Below, in pieces: positions 6,611 through 12,858 of a stretch of 12,945 nucleotides of DNA (position 1 is the stretch's first letter; each line of letters opens with the position of its first letter). Source of the DNA: Prevotella sp. UBA4339. Its GTDB lineage: Bacteria; Bacteroidota; Bacteroidia; Bacteroidales; Bacteroidaceae. The notes below the pieces were generated by a model. It had not been told where the DNA came from. It did no database searches and was given only the letters and a program-made list of their open reading frames with translations. Location: NCBI GenBank assembly GCA_002393725.1, contig DGTJ01000050.1, positions 29,911 to 42,855 on the forward strand, in the 5' to 3' direction. A program made the translations under genes and the position numbers.

Positions 6611-7180
6611 TTACTTCGCAGATGCAGACTTACCCGACTTACGGCGGATAACCTCACCCTTGAACAAAATACCCTTTCCTTTGTAAGGCTCAGGCATACG
6701 GAAAGAACGAATTTTAGCGCAAATCAGACCGAGCAGTGCCTTGTCGCAAGACTCAAGGATAATCTGAGGATTCTGGTTACGTTCCATCTTTGTCTCAACC
6801 TTCACCTCTTTTGGAAGCTGGATGAAAATAGGGTGAGTGTAACCCAGTGAGAACTCAATGATGTTACCCTGATTAGAAACACGATAACCAACACCTACAA
6901 GTTCCATCTCCTTCTTATAGCCCTCGCTCACGCCAACAACCATATTGTTGACAAGTGCACGATAAAGACCGTGGAAAGCCTGCTTCTGCTTAATATTCAC
7001 AGGACTGTTCTCGTCGATCTCAAATGTAACGTGACCATCCTCAACTTTCACCTTGATAGATGCATCAACCTTCTGTGAAAGTTCTCCCTTAGGACCCTTT
7101 ACGGTAACAACTCCGTCCTTGTCCTGAGCAACTGTAACGCCAGCTGGAATACTAATTGGTAATTTTCCTATTCTTGACAT
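6611..7180 (-). CDS. rplF: 50S ribosomal protein L6 (uL6)
   Basis: L6 lies near the factor-binding site of the 50S subunit and is needed in late assembly. The 189-residue product consists of two similar domains. The first begins MSRIGKLPISIPAGVTV and includes VKGPKGELSQ (28-37). The second includes GYRVSNQGNIIEFSLGYTHP (about 97-116) and the signature region PEPYKGKGI, ending in a basic tail. Length is slightly above the E. coli form because of that tail (KSGKSASAK). The gene follows rpsH after 14 bases that contain a strong GGAGG, an exception among its neighbours. Confidence 0.97.
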   Translation of the reverse strand: MSRIGKLPISIPAGVTVAQDKDGVVTVKGPKGELSQKVDASIKVKVEDGHVTFEIDENSPVNIKQKQAFHGLYRALVNNMVVGVSEGYKKEMELVGVGYRVSNQGNIIEFSLGYTHPIFIQLPKEVKVETKMERNQNPQIILESCDKALLGLICAKIRSFRMPEPYKGKGILFKGEVIRRKSGKSASAK

Positions 7181-7187
7181 ATTCTAT

Positions 7188-7192
7188 CCTCC
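7188..7192 (-). promoter_or_regulatory. Shine-Dalgarno match before rplF
   Basis: The rpsH-rplF spacer reads TTGGAGGATAGAAT-ATG on the minus strand. GGAGG, the classical core, sits 7 bases before the start, which is textbook spacing. It is the best such match in the window. Confidence 0.6.
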
Positions 7193-7194
7193 AA

Positions 7195-7590
7195 TTAATA
7201 AACATAGCAAAGAACCTCACCACCGATTTTCTGGGCGGCAGCCTCTTTGTCTGTCATTACACCTTTAGACGTTGAAATGATTGCAATTCCAAGTCCGTTA
7301 ATTACTCTCGGCATGTCTTTGTAGCCAGTATACTGGCGAAGACCTGGGGTTGATACTCGTTTGAGACACTTGATAGCGTTCTCACGAGTTGCTGGGTCAT
7401 ACTTCAGAGCGACCTTGATAGTGCCCTGAGGACCATCCTCAATGAACTTGTAGTTCAGGATGTAACCCTTCTCGAAGAGGATCTTTGTGATCTCTTTCTT
7501 CAAGTTAGACGCAGGAACCTCAACGACACGGTGATGTGCCATGATGGCATTTCTGAGTCTGGTCAGATAATCTGCTATTGGATCTGTCAT
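7195..7590 (-). CDS. rpsH: 30S ribosomal protein S8 (uS8)
   Basis: S8 binds 16S helix 21 and organises the central domain. In E. coli it also binds its own operon mRNA at rplE and shuts down spc translation. The 131-residue product starts MTDPIADYLTRLRNAIMAHH and ends with the conserved STSKGVMTDKEAAAQKIGGE followed by VLCYVY. Length is normal. It follows rpsN after 78 bases, the largest spacer in the spc-type block, which contains a GC-rich hairpin 15 bases before this start. That makes rpsH the one spc gene here with an obvious structured leader. Confidence 0.98.
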   Translation of the reverse strand: MTDPIADYLTRLRNAIMAHHRVVEVPASNLKKEITKILFEKGYILNYKFIEDGPQGTIKVALKYDPATRENAIKCLKRVSTPGLRQYTGYKDMPRVINGLGIAIISTSKGVMTDKEAAAQKIGGEVLCYVY

Positions 7591-7605
7591 AAAATAAAGT
7601 TTTTA

Positions 7606-7629
7606 ATTGATCGGGACTGCCCCGACAAT
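7606..7629 (-). promoter_or_regulatory. GC-rich RNA hairpin just before rpsH
   Basis: In mRNA sense this reads ATTG-TCGGG-GCAGT-CCCGA-U-CAAT. It forms a 5-bp GC-rich stem with a 5-base loop, extended by 4 more pairs beyond a single bulged U. It lies in an otherwise A/T-rich 78-base spacer and ends 15 bases before the rpsH ATG. No U-tract follows directly, so it is not a clear terminator. A translational control or RNA-processing site is possible; S8 binding is only a guess. Confidence 0.55.
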
Positions 7630-7668
7630 ATTAATAATAAAAAATATCTCAATTCTTAAGCGAGGTAA

Positions 7669-7971
7669 TTACCAGCTAGCCTTCTTTACTCCAGGAATGA
7701 GACCACTTGATGCCATCTCACGGAACTGGATACGAGAAAGACCAAACTGACGCATATATCCCTTTGGACGCCCTGTAATCTTGCAACGATTGTGCAGACG
7801 GATTGGGTTAGCGTTCTTTGGAATGCTCTGGAGCTTACGAGCTGCCTCGTATGCCTCTGCAGGATCCTCAGTGGTTGCAATCACCTTCTTCAGAGCCGCA
7901 CGCTTCTCAGCATAGCGGGCAACGAGCTTAGCGCGCTTGACCTCACGGGCCTTCATTGATTCTTTTGCCAT
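7669..7971 (-). CDS. rpsN: 30S ribosomal protein S14 (uS14), long zinc-free form
   Basis: S14 is a head protein that packs with S3, S10 and S19. The 100-residue product is the long type, not the roughly 61-residue zinc-ribbon type. It has a helical N-terminal half (AEKRAALKKV, 21-30) and the conserved C-terminal RLHNRCKITGRPKGYMRQFG (58-77), ending GLIPGVKKASW. Only one cysteine, C63, is present, so it has no CxxC pairs and no zinc site. It lies 5 bases after the rplE stop and 78 bases before rpsH. Confidence 0.97.
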   Translation of the reverse strand: MAKESMKAREVKRAKLVARYAEKRAALKKVIATTEDPAEAYEAARKLQSIPKNANPIRLHNRCKITGRPKGYMRQFGLSRIQFREMASSGLIPGVKKASW

Positions 7972-7976
7972 ATCTC

Positions 7977-8531
7977 TTAGTCTTTATTATTCTTGAATGG
8001 AAGACCGAAAGCCTTCAGCAGTGCAAAACCTTCCTCGTCAGTCTTTGCAGAAGTAACGAAGGTAATGTTCATACCCTGGATGCGGTCTACTGAATCGATA
8101 TTAATCTCTGGGAAGATAATCTGCTCCTGGATACCCAGTGTGTAGTTACCACGACCATCAAACTTGCTCTCGATACCCTTGAAGTCACGAATACGTGGCA
8201 GAGCGATGCGAACGAGCTTCTCAAGGAACTCATACATGCGCTCACGACGCAGAGTAACCATAACGCCAATAGGCATCTTCTTACGGAGTTTGAAGTTTGC
8301 GATATCCTTCTTAGAATATGTAGCAACAGCCTTCTGACCACAGATGGCGGTAATCTCGTTGATGGCTACTTCGATGATCTTCTTGTCCTGTGTTGCATCA
8401 CCAAGACCCTGGTTGATGACAATCTTCTTCAGGACGGGAATTTCCATCTTTGAACCATAGTTGAACTGCTTCTGCAGGGCTGGAGCAATCTGCTCGTTAT
8501 AAACCTGCTTTAACTGTGCTGTATTTGCCAT
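7977..8531 (-). CDS. rplE: 50S ribosomal protein L5 (uL5)
   Basis: L5 binds 5S rRNA, touches the P-site tRNA and bridges to S13. The 184-residue product has normal length for the family. Hallmarks are VLKKIVINQGLGDA (34-47), IGVMVTLRRERMYEFLEKL (about 92-110) and FPEINIDSVDRIQGMNI (140-156), with TSAKTDEEGFALL near the C-terminus. The start overlaps the rplX stop by one base (TAATG), so translation is probably coupled. Purine-rich GGGGAGGAG within the end of rplX lies 8-10 bases upstream and matches a Shine-Dalgarno, although it also codes for rplX residues. Confidence 0.98.
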   Translation of the reverse strand: MANTAQLKQVYNEQIAPALQKQFNYGSKMEIPVLKKIVINQGLGDATQDKKIIEVAINEITAICGQKAVATYSKKDIANFKLRKKMPIGVMVTLRRERMYEFLEKLVRIALPRIRDFKGIESKFDGRGNYTLGIQEQIIFPEINIDSVDRIQGMNITFVTSAKTDEEGFALLKAFGLPFKNNKD

Positions 8532-8848
8532 TACTTAATCTCCTCCCCTGACTTTTTTGCGATACGGGTAACCTTCTTGCCCTCGCGCTTGATAGCGATG
8601 CGGGTAGCCTTGCCACTCTTCGGATCAATCAAACTAATATTTGAGATGTGAATAGGAGCCTCAACCTTCTCGAAGCCTCCCTGAGGATTCTTGGCACTTG
8701 GCTTAGCGCTCTTGCTGATGATGTTTACACCCTCAACGATAGCACGCTGCTTGTCGGTCAAGACCTTCAGCACCTTACCAGTCTTGCCCTTATCCTCACC
8801 GGCCAGGACAATGACTGTATCATTCTTCTTAATATTGAACTTTGCCAT
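8531..8848 (-). CDS. rplX: 50S ribosomal protein L24 (uL24)
   Basis: L24 is one of the two proteins that start 50S assembly and sits near the exit tunnel. The 105-residue product starts MAKFNIKKNDTVIVLAGEDK and contains a KOW motif, with GEDKGKTGKVLKVL (17-30) as its core. After it come EGVNIISKSAKPSAKNPQGG and a basic C-terminal part. Length is normal. The stop shares its last base with the rplE start. The leader is purine-rich (AGATTTAGAAGAA before ATG) but lacks a true Shine-Dalgarno. Confidence 0.97.
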   Translation of the reverse strand: MAKFNIKKNDTVIVLAGEDKGKTGKVLKVLTDKQRAIVEGVNIISKSAKPSAKNPQGGFEKVEAPIHISNISLIDPKSGKATRIAIKREGKKVTRIAKKSGEEIK

Positions 8849-8868
8849 TTCTTCTAAATCTTTTAAAA

Positions 8869-9234
8869 TTAAAGTACCTCAGGTGCTAAAGAAACGACCT
8901 TCATGTTCACGGCACGGAGCTCACGAGCAACAGGGCCGAAGATACGGCTACCGCGAAGCTCACCAGCGTTGTTCAGCAGTACACAAGCATTATCATCGAA
9001 ACGGATGTAAGAACCATCAGCACGACGAATCTCCTTCTTTGTGCGAACAACCAAAGCCTTAGATACTGCACCCTTTTTCACGTCACTTGTAGGGATCGCG
9101 TTCTTGATAGACACAACGATGATATCACCCACGCTTGCATAGCGGCGCTTGGTACCACCAAGTACACGAATGCAGAGAGCCTCGCGTGCACCGCTATTGT
9201 CAGCAACAGTAAGTCTTGATTCTGTCTGTATCAT
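8869..9234 (-). CDS. rplN: 50S ribosomal protein L14 (uL14)
   Basis: L14 forms an inter-subunit bridge on the 50S face and is the docking site of the silencing factor RsfS in other bacteria. The 121-residue product shows the standard beta-barrel sequence: MIQTESRLTVADNSGAREAL, IRVLGGTKRRYASVGDIIVV (22-41), and the C-terminal GSRIFGPVARELR with VVSLAPEVL. In E. coli this gene opens a separate spc operon behind its own promoter. Here it starts 2 bases after the rpsQ stop, leaving no room for one. Confidence 0.98.
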   Translation of the reverse strand: MIQTESRLTVADNSGAREALCIRVLGGTKRRYASVGDIIVVSIKNAIPTSDVKKGAVSKALVVRTKKEIRRADGSYIRFDDNACVLLNNAGELRGSRIFGPVARELRAVNMKVVSLAPEVL

Positions 9235-9236
9235 AA

Positions 9237-9503
9237 TTACTTAGCTTTTTCTACGATTTGAACTAATCTCCATCTCTTTGTCTTTGACAGAGGACGGGTT
9301 TCCATAATGAGTACGGTATCACCTACATTGCACTCGTTCTTCTCGTCGTGTGCGTGATACTTCTTTGTCTTCTGGACAAACTTACCATAAATAGGGTGCT
9401 TCTCCTTGAACTTAGCGGCAATAACAATGGTTTTATCCATCTTGTTGCTGATAACGACACCCTGTCTTGTCTTTCTTAAATTTCTTGTTTCCATCTGGAC
9501 CAT
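9237..9503 (-). CDS. rpsQ: 30S ribosomal protein S17 (uS17)
   Basis: S17 is a primary binder of the 16S 5' domain with an OB fold. From the ATG at 9503 it has 88 residues (MVQMETRNLRKTRQG). From the second ATG at 9494 it has 85 (METRNLRK), the length I know from Bacteroides. I keep the first because AAATAATA precedes it, the A-rich context typical here, whereas the second is preceded by GGTCCAG. Core motifs are KTIVIAAKFKEKHPIYGKF, KKYHAHDEKNECNVGDTV and ETRPLSKTKRWRL. The gene lies 2 bases after rpmC and 2 before rplN. Confidence 0.96.
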   Translation of the reverse strand: MVQMETRNLRKTRQGVVISNKMDKTIVIAAKFKEKHPIYGKFVQKTKKYHAHDEKNECNVGDTVLIMETRPLSKTKRWRLVQIVEKAK

Positions 9504-9505
9504 TA

Positions 9506-9700
9506 TTATTTGTTAAGTTCTCTCTGACGGAGTTCTGTCTTCATACGTGCAATGTCACGACGTGCAGCCTTAATCTGTGATGGATTCTCCATAGGAGTGA
9601 TGGCATGGTTCAACTTCATCTGGTTGTAGTTGCCTACCTCGGTCTCCAACTTCTCTGCCAATTCCTTGGTCTCGAGAGCTTTAATTTCTGTCATCTTCAT
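9506..9700 (-). CDS. rpmC: 50S ribosomal protein L29 (uL29)
   Basis: L29 is a small two-helix protein beside the polypeptide exit, next to L23. The 64-residue product reads MKMTEIKALETKELAEKLET, then an anti-parallel second helix around RRDIARMKTELRQREL (47-62). PMENPSQIKAARR matches the family's P..NP..I...R pattern. The ATG at 9700 is chosen because homologues begin with a similar MK-x-x-EI; a second ATG at 9694 is in frame. It lies 3 bases after rplP and 2 bases before rpsQ, so four genes here are packed almost end to end. Confidence 0.96.
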   Translation of the reverse strand: MKMTEIKALETKELAEKLETEVGNYNQMKLNHAITPMENPSQIKAARRDIARMKTELRQRELNK

Positions 9701-9703
9701 AGC

Positions 9704-10132
9704 TTAAGCGTTTTTATCGTAATCACGTCGAATAACAAACTTAGTCTTAACAGGCAGCTTCTGGGCGCCGAGGCGCAGAGCCTCTTTGGCGACTTCGAAG
9801 GGTACGCCTTCTACCTCGAAGAGGATACGACCCGGGGTTACGGGAGCCACCCATCCTGCGGGGTCACCCTTACCTTTACCCATACGTACATCAGCAGGCT
9901 TGCGAGTGATGGGTTTGTCCGGGAAGATGCGAATCCATACCTGACCTTCACGGTTCATGTAACGGTTGATGGCAACACGAGCTGCCTCAATCTGGCGGCT
10001 GTCAATCCACTTGGCATCAAGGGTTTTGATACCGAAGCTGCCGAAAGCCAGCTGCGTACCGCGGTGGGCGTTGCCTTTGTTGCCACGTCCGTCCTGCGGT
10101 CTTCTATATCTTACTCTCTTAGGTTGTAACAT
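9704..10132 (-). CDS. rplP: 50S ribosomal protein L16 (uL16)
   Basis: L16 is a late-assembling protein that positions the A-site tRNA in the 50S subunit. The 142-residue product starts MLQPKRVRYRRPQDGRGNKG and carries GTQLAFGSFGIKTLDAKWI (about 25-43), WIRIFPDKPITRKPADVRMG (about 76-95) and GKGKGDP. This covers the loop whose arginine is hydroxylated in E. coli. The C-terminus ends KFVIRRDYDKNA. Length fits the family. The gene follows rpsC after 23 bases and runs into rpmC with a 3-base gap. Confidence 0.98.
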   Translation of the reverse strand: MLQPKRVRYRRPQDGRGNKGNAHRGTQLAFGSFGIKTLDAKWIDSRQIEAARVAINRYMNREGQVWIRIFPDKPITRKPADVRMGKGKGDPAGWVAPVTPGRILFEVEGVPFEVAKEALRLGAQKLPVKTKFVIRRDYDKNA

Positions 10133-10155
10133 GATTGCTTCTTACTTTTGATGAA

Positions 10156-10881
10156 TTACTTTTTCTTATTGCGAAATCTTCTGCCACCATTGTCACGACC
10201 ACCATTAGAGCGGGCTGCGCCCTTCTCCTGTGTGAAGTTAGGAGCCAAGTCAACTTTTCCGTAAACTTCACCGCGGCAGATCCAAACCTTCAGACCCAGC
10301 AGGCCAACTTTCGTGAGGGCTTCTGCCTGGCAATAGTCAATGTCAGCACGGAAGGTGTGCAGCGGAGTGCGTCCTTCCTTAATCATCTCGCTACGTGCGA
10401 TTTCTGCACCGTTCAGACGGCCAGAGATCTGCACCTTAATACCTTCTGCTCCTGCACGCATCGTGTTAGCCACAGCCATCTTGATAGCACGGCGGTAAGC
10501 AATCTTACCCTCTATCTGGCGAGCGATGTTGTTAGCTACGATGTTTGCGTCGAGCTCGGGTTTCTTAACCTCAAAAATATTGATCTGAATCTCTTTGTCG
10601 TAGAGCTTCTTGAGCTCTTCCTTGAGCTTATCGACATCCTGACCACCTTTACCAATGACCAGACCCGGACGGGCTGTGCAGATGGTGATGGTAACCAGCT
10701 TCAGCGTGCGCTCGATGACAATCTTCGAGATGCTTGCCTTGGCCAGACGCTCGTTCAGATACTTACGGATTTTCTGATCCTCTACCAGGTTATCTCCGAA
10801 GTCCTTGCCTCCGAACCAGTTGGAATCCCAACCCTTGACGATACCAAGACGGTTGCTAATTGGATTTACTTTCTGTCCCAT
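10156..10881 (-). CDS. rpsC: 30S ribosomal protein S3 (uS3)
   Basis: S3 is a head protein that, with S4 and S5, forms the mRNA entry and its helicase activity. The 241-residue product starts MGQKVNPISNRLGIVKGWDS and has a type II KH domain with the GKGG loop at 77-80 (LVIGKGGQDVDKL). The C-terminal domain includes ARSEMIKEGRTPLHTFRADI. The tail after about residue 215 is low-complexity and rich in Arg, Gly, Asn and Lys. A tandem stop TAATAA ends rplV just before this start. An antisense frame of over 300 codons overlaps this gene but is not credible. Confidence 0.98.
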   Translation of the reverse strand: MGQKVNPISNRLGIVKGWDSNWFGGKDFGDNLVEDQKIRKYLNERLAKASISKIVIERTLKLVTITICTARPGLVIGKGGQDVDKLKEELKKLYDKEIQINIFEVKKPELDANIVANNIARQIEGKIAYRRAIKMAVANTMRAGAEGIKVQISGRLNGAEIARSEMIKEGRTPLHTFRADIDYCQAEALTKVGLLGLKVWICRGEVYGKVDLAPNFTQEKGAARSNGGRDNGGRRFRNKKK

Positions 10882-10887
10882 ACCTTA

Positions 10888-11286
10888 TTAATCATTAGTT
10901 TTAGCGTCAACAAACAGAGTCACGTGGTTCGAACGCTTACGGATACGATAGCCACGGCCCTGAGGTGCCGGTCTCATACGTTTCATTGTCACACCCTCAT
11001 CGACAAAGACACGGCTGATGAACAGCTCACCGTCTTCTGCCTTGCGGTCATTCTTGGCTTCCCAGTTGGCGATAGCCGAGCGGAGAAGCTTCTCTACATT
11101 CTCTGAGGCAGCCTTCTTCGAGAAACGCAGCACGCCGAGTGCGCGGTTCACCTCCATGCCGCGAATCATATCGACGACATAGCGCATCTTGCGGGGTGAA
11201 GAGGGACAGCCTTTCAGCTTTGCAAAGTACTGTGTCTTATTGGCTGCTTTTCTTTTCTCAGCCGCTAATCTTTTTCTTGCTCCCAT
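10888..11286 (-). CDS. rplV: 50S ribosomal protein L22 (uL22)
   Basis: L22 lines the exit tunnel with a long beta-hairpin, where macrolide-resistance changes occur in other bacteria. The 132-residue product has a basic N-terminus, CPSSPRKMRYVVDMIRGM (27-44), and the hairpin RMRPAPQGRGYRIRKRSNHV (103-122), then a short acidic end (DAKTND). No deletion or insertion is seen in the hairpin tip. It follows rpsS after 49 bases that hold five tandem heptamers. Its leader ends AATTATA-ATG, without a Shine-Dalgarno. Confidence 0.98.
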   Translation of the reverse strand: MGARKRLAAEKRKAANKTQYFAKLKGCPSSPRKMRYVVDMIRGMEVNRALGVLRFSKKAASENVEKLLRSAIANWEAKNDRKAEDGELFISRVFVDEGVTMKRMRPAPQGRGYRIRKRSNHVTLFVDAKTND

Positions 11287-11290
11287 TATA

Positions 11291-11325
11291 ATTCTTAATT
11301 CTTAATTCTTAATACTTAATACTTA
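11291..11325 (-). repeat. Five tandem 7-base repeats between rpsS and rplV
   Basis: On the minus strand the spacer contains TAAGTAT twice followed by TAAGAAT three times, an unbroken run of 35 bases. Because each 7-base unit begins with TAA and 7 is not a multiple of 3, three successive units put a stop in all three reading frames. The repeat ends a few bases before the rplV ATG. Confidence 0.85.
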
Positions 11326-11335
11326 TTCCCTGGGA

Positions 11336-11602
11336 TTACTTCTTGTTACCGGCATGGCCACCGAAACGACGCGTGGGAGAGAACTCGCCCAGCTTGTGTC
11401 CTACCATGTTCTCAGTAACATAGACGGGGATAAATTTGTTTCCATTGTGAACTGCAATTGTATGTCCCACGAAATCCGGGGAAATCATTGAAGCTCTGGC
11501 CCAAGTCTTTACAACGGTCTTCTTGCCGCTCTCATTCATAGCGAGAACTTTCTTCTCGAGAGCTACGTTGATGTACGGGCCTTTTTTTAATGAACGACTC
11601 AT
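11336..11602 (-). CDS. rpsS: 30S ribosomal protein S19 (uS19)
   Basis: S19 is a head protein that pairs with S13 near the A-site and contacts the large subunit. The 88-residue product starts MSRSLKKGPYINVALEKKVL and contains the family signature FVGHTIAVHNGNKFIPVYV (44-62) and GHKLGEFSPTRRFGGHAG (68-85). Length is normal. The codons of LKKG contain an A7 run. It follows rplB after 24 bases, with AGAGAAAATT before the start. Confidence 0.98.
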   Translation of the reverse strand: MSRSLKKGPYINVALEKKVLAMNESGKKTVVKTWARASMISPDFVGHTIAVHNGNKFIPVYVTENMVGHKLGEFSPTRRFGGHAGNKK

Positions 11603-11626
11603 AATTTTCTCTAATTAACTTCGTGA

Positions 11627-12454
11627 TTACTTCTTGTTAGCTCTTTCAATGATGTACTTGTTCGACTGCTTCTTCGGAGCGCGAGTCTTGAGACCCTTAG
11701 CGTACAAGCCCTTACGTGAACGGGGATGTCCACCAGACTGACGGCCTTCACCACCACCCATCGGGTGATCGTGCGGGTTCATAACAACACCACGGTTGTG
11801 CGGACGACGTCCCAACCAGCGTGAGCGACCAGCCTTACCAGACTGTTCCAGAGCGTGGTCGGAGTTGCCTACACTACCTACAGTAGCCTTACAGGCAGAG
11901 AGAATCTGACGAGTCTCACCTGAAGGAAGCTTAATCACACAGTAGTTTCCCTCACGTGAAGTCAACTGAGCGAAATTACCAGCCGAACGAACCAGCAGGG
12001 CACCCTGTCCGGGACGTAACTCAATGTTGTGAATTACGGTACCCACGGGGATGTTGGCCAGGGGAAGCGCATTACCCACCTCGGGCACTGCGTCTGCGCC
12101 AGACATCAAGGTTGCACCAACCTCCAGTCCGTTAGGAGCAATGATATAACGTTTTTCACCATCAGCGTAGTACAAAAGTGCAATGCGAGCTGAACGGTTA
12201 GGATCATACTCGATTGACTTTACTACAGCTGGAACACCATCTTTCTCTCGCTTGAAGTCGATCAGACGATACTTCTTCTTGTGGCCGCCGCCCATGTAGC
12301 GGACAGTCATCTTACCGGTGTTGTTTCGACCACCGGTAGAACGCTTACCGTAAACGAGAGACTTCTCTGGCACGGATGCAGTAATATCCTCGAACGTGCC
12401 AATAACTTTGTGTCTTTGACCCGGAGTAACGGGCTTTAATTTACGTACTGCCAT
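11627..12454 (-). CDS. rplB: 50S ribosomal protein L2 (uL2)
   Basis: L2 is one of the most conserved 50S proteins, needed for subunit joining and for the peptidyl-transferase centre. The 275-residue product matches the usual length. It has the OB-like first domain (GGRNNTGKMTVRYMGGGHKK, 41-60), the SH3-like second domain (NIPVGTVIHNIELRPGQGAL, 134-153) and the signature MNPHDHPMGGGEGR (225-238). H230 aligns with the functionally important H229 of E. coli; the second histidine of E. coli HPH is methionine here. The start lies 6 bases after rplW, whose end carries tandem stops TAATAA. Confidence 0.98.
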   Translation of the reverse strand: MAVRKLKPVTPGQRHKVIGTFEDITASVPEKSLVYGKRSTGGRNNTGKMTVRYMGGGHKKKYRLIDFKREKDGVPAVVKSIEYDPNRSARIALLYYADGEKRYIIAPNGLEVGATLMSGADAVPEVGNALPLANIPVGTVIHNIELRPGQGALLVRSAGNFAQLTSREGNYCVIKLPSGETRQILSACKATVGSVGNSDHALEQSGKAGRSRWLGRRPHNRGVVMNPHDHPMGGGEGRQSGGHPRSRKGLYAKGLKTRAPKKQSNKYIIERANKK

Positions 12455-12460
12455 TTCTTA

Positions 12461-12823
12461 TTATTGAATATTGCTATAAAAATCAATGCTGTCGCCCTCC
12501 TTAAGAGTAACGATTGCCTTCTTGAACGCGTTCTTCTGACCTCTCACGAGACCTGCACGGGTCCAGCGTGACTGACGCTTGCCGGCATAGCGAATCGTGT
12601 TCACATTCTCAACTGTAACATTGTAGAGGGCCTCTACCTCCTTGGCGATCTCAATCTTATTAGCCTGGGGCTTAACGATGAAACCGTACTTGGGCTGAGC
12701 CTTCTTCGTTACTTCCTCACCGCGGTGCTTACCGGTCTTGGGTTTGTAAGTCCTGTCAACCGAAGACTTCTCGGTGATATTGTTCATTTTCTCTGAAATC
12801 AGAGGCTTTATAATAAAACTCAT
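12461..12823 (-). CDS. rplW: 50S ribosomal protein L23 (uL23) with an extra loop
   Basis: L23 sits at the tunnel exit and is the docking point for trigger factor and SRP. The 120-residue product is about 20-25 residues longer than the 96-100 I expect. The N-terminus MSFIIKPLISEKM is normal; E11 corresponds to E. coli E18, the trigger-factor contact. The usual sequence resumes at YGFIVKPQANKIEIAKEVEA (46-65) and continues through LYNVTVENVNTIRYAGKRQS to LKEGDSIDFYSNI. Between them, roughly residues 20-44 are a lysine/arginine-rich insertion (DRTYKPKTGKHRGEE is part of it). It is in frame, so probably a real lineage feature. The gene follows rplD after 35 bases. Confidence 0.96.
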   Translation of the reverse strand: MSFIIKPLISEKMNNITEKSSVDRTYKPKTGKHRGEEVTKKAQPKYGFIVKPQANKIEIAKEVEALYNVTVENVNTIRYAGKRQSRWTRAGLVRGQKNAFKKAIVTLKEGDSIDFYSNIQ

Positions 12824-12827
12824 CTCT

Positions 12828-12853
12828 ATTTACAATTTGACGATTTACAATTT
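12828..12853. repeat. 11-bp direct repeat in the rplD-rplW spacer
   Basis: ATTTACAATTT occurs at 12828-12838 and again at 12843-12853, separated by GACG, within the 35-base spacer before rplW. A/T-rich and without clear pairing; it could be a slippage product or simple spacer sequence. Confidence 0.7.
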
Positions 12854-12858
12854 ACTAT

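Noticed and set aside
7606..7629. The rpsN-rpsH hairpin as an intrinsic terminator
   Set aside because: No run of U follows the stem; the next bases in mRNA sense are UAAAAACUUU, and essential genes continue directly downstream.
9605..10129. A 174-codon plus-strand frame opposite rpmC and rplP
   Set aside because: Same reasoning: it mirrors rplP and has no recognisable protein features.
10135..11106. A 323-codon open frame on the plus strand opposite rpsC and rplV
   Set aside because: It is wholly antisense to two certain ribosomal genes, the protein resembles nothing, and such frames arise because the codon use of the real genes avoids triplets that read as stops on the other strand.
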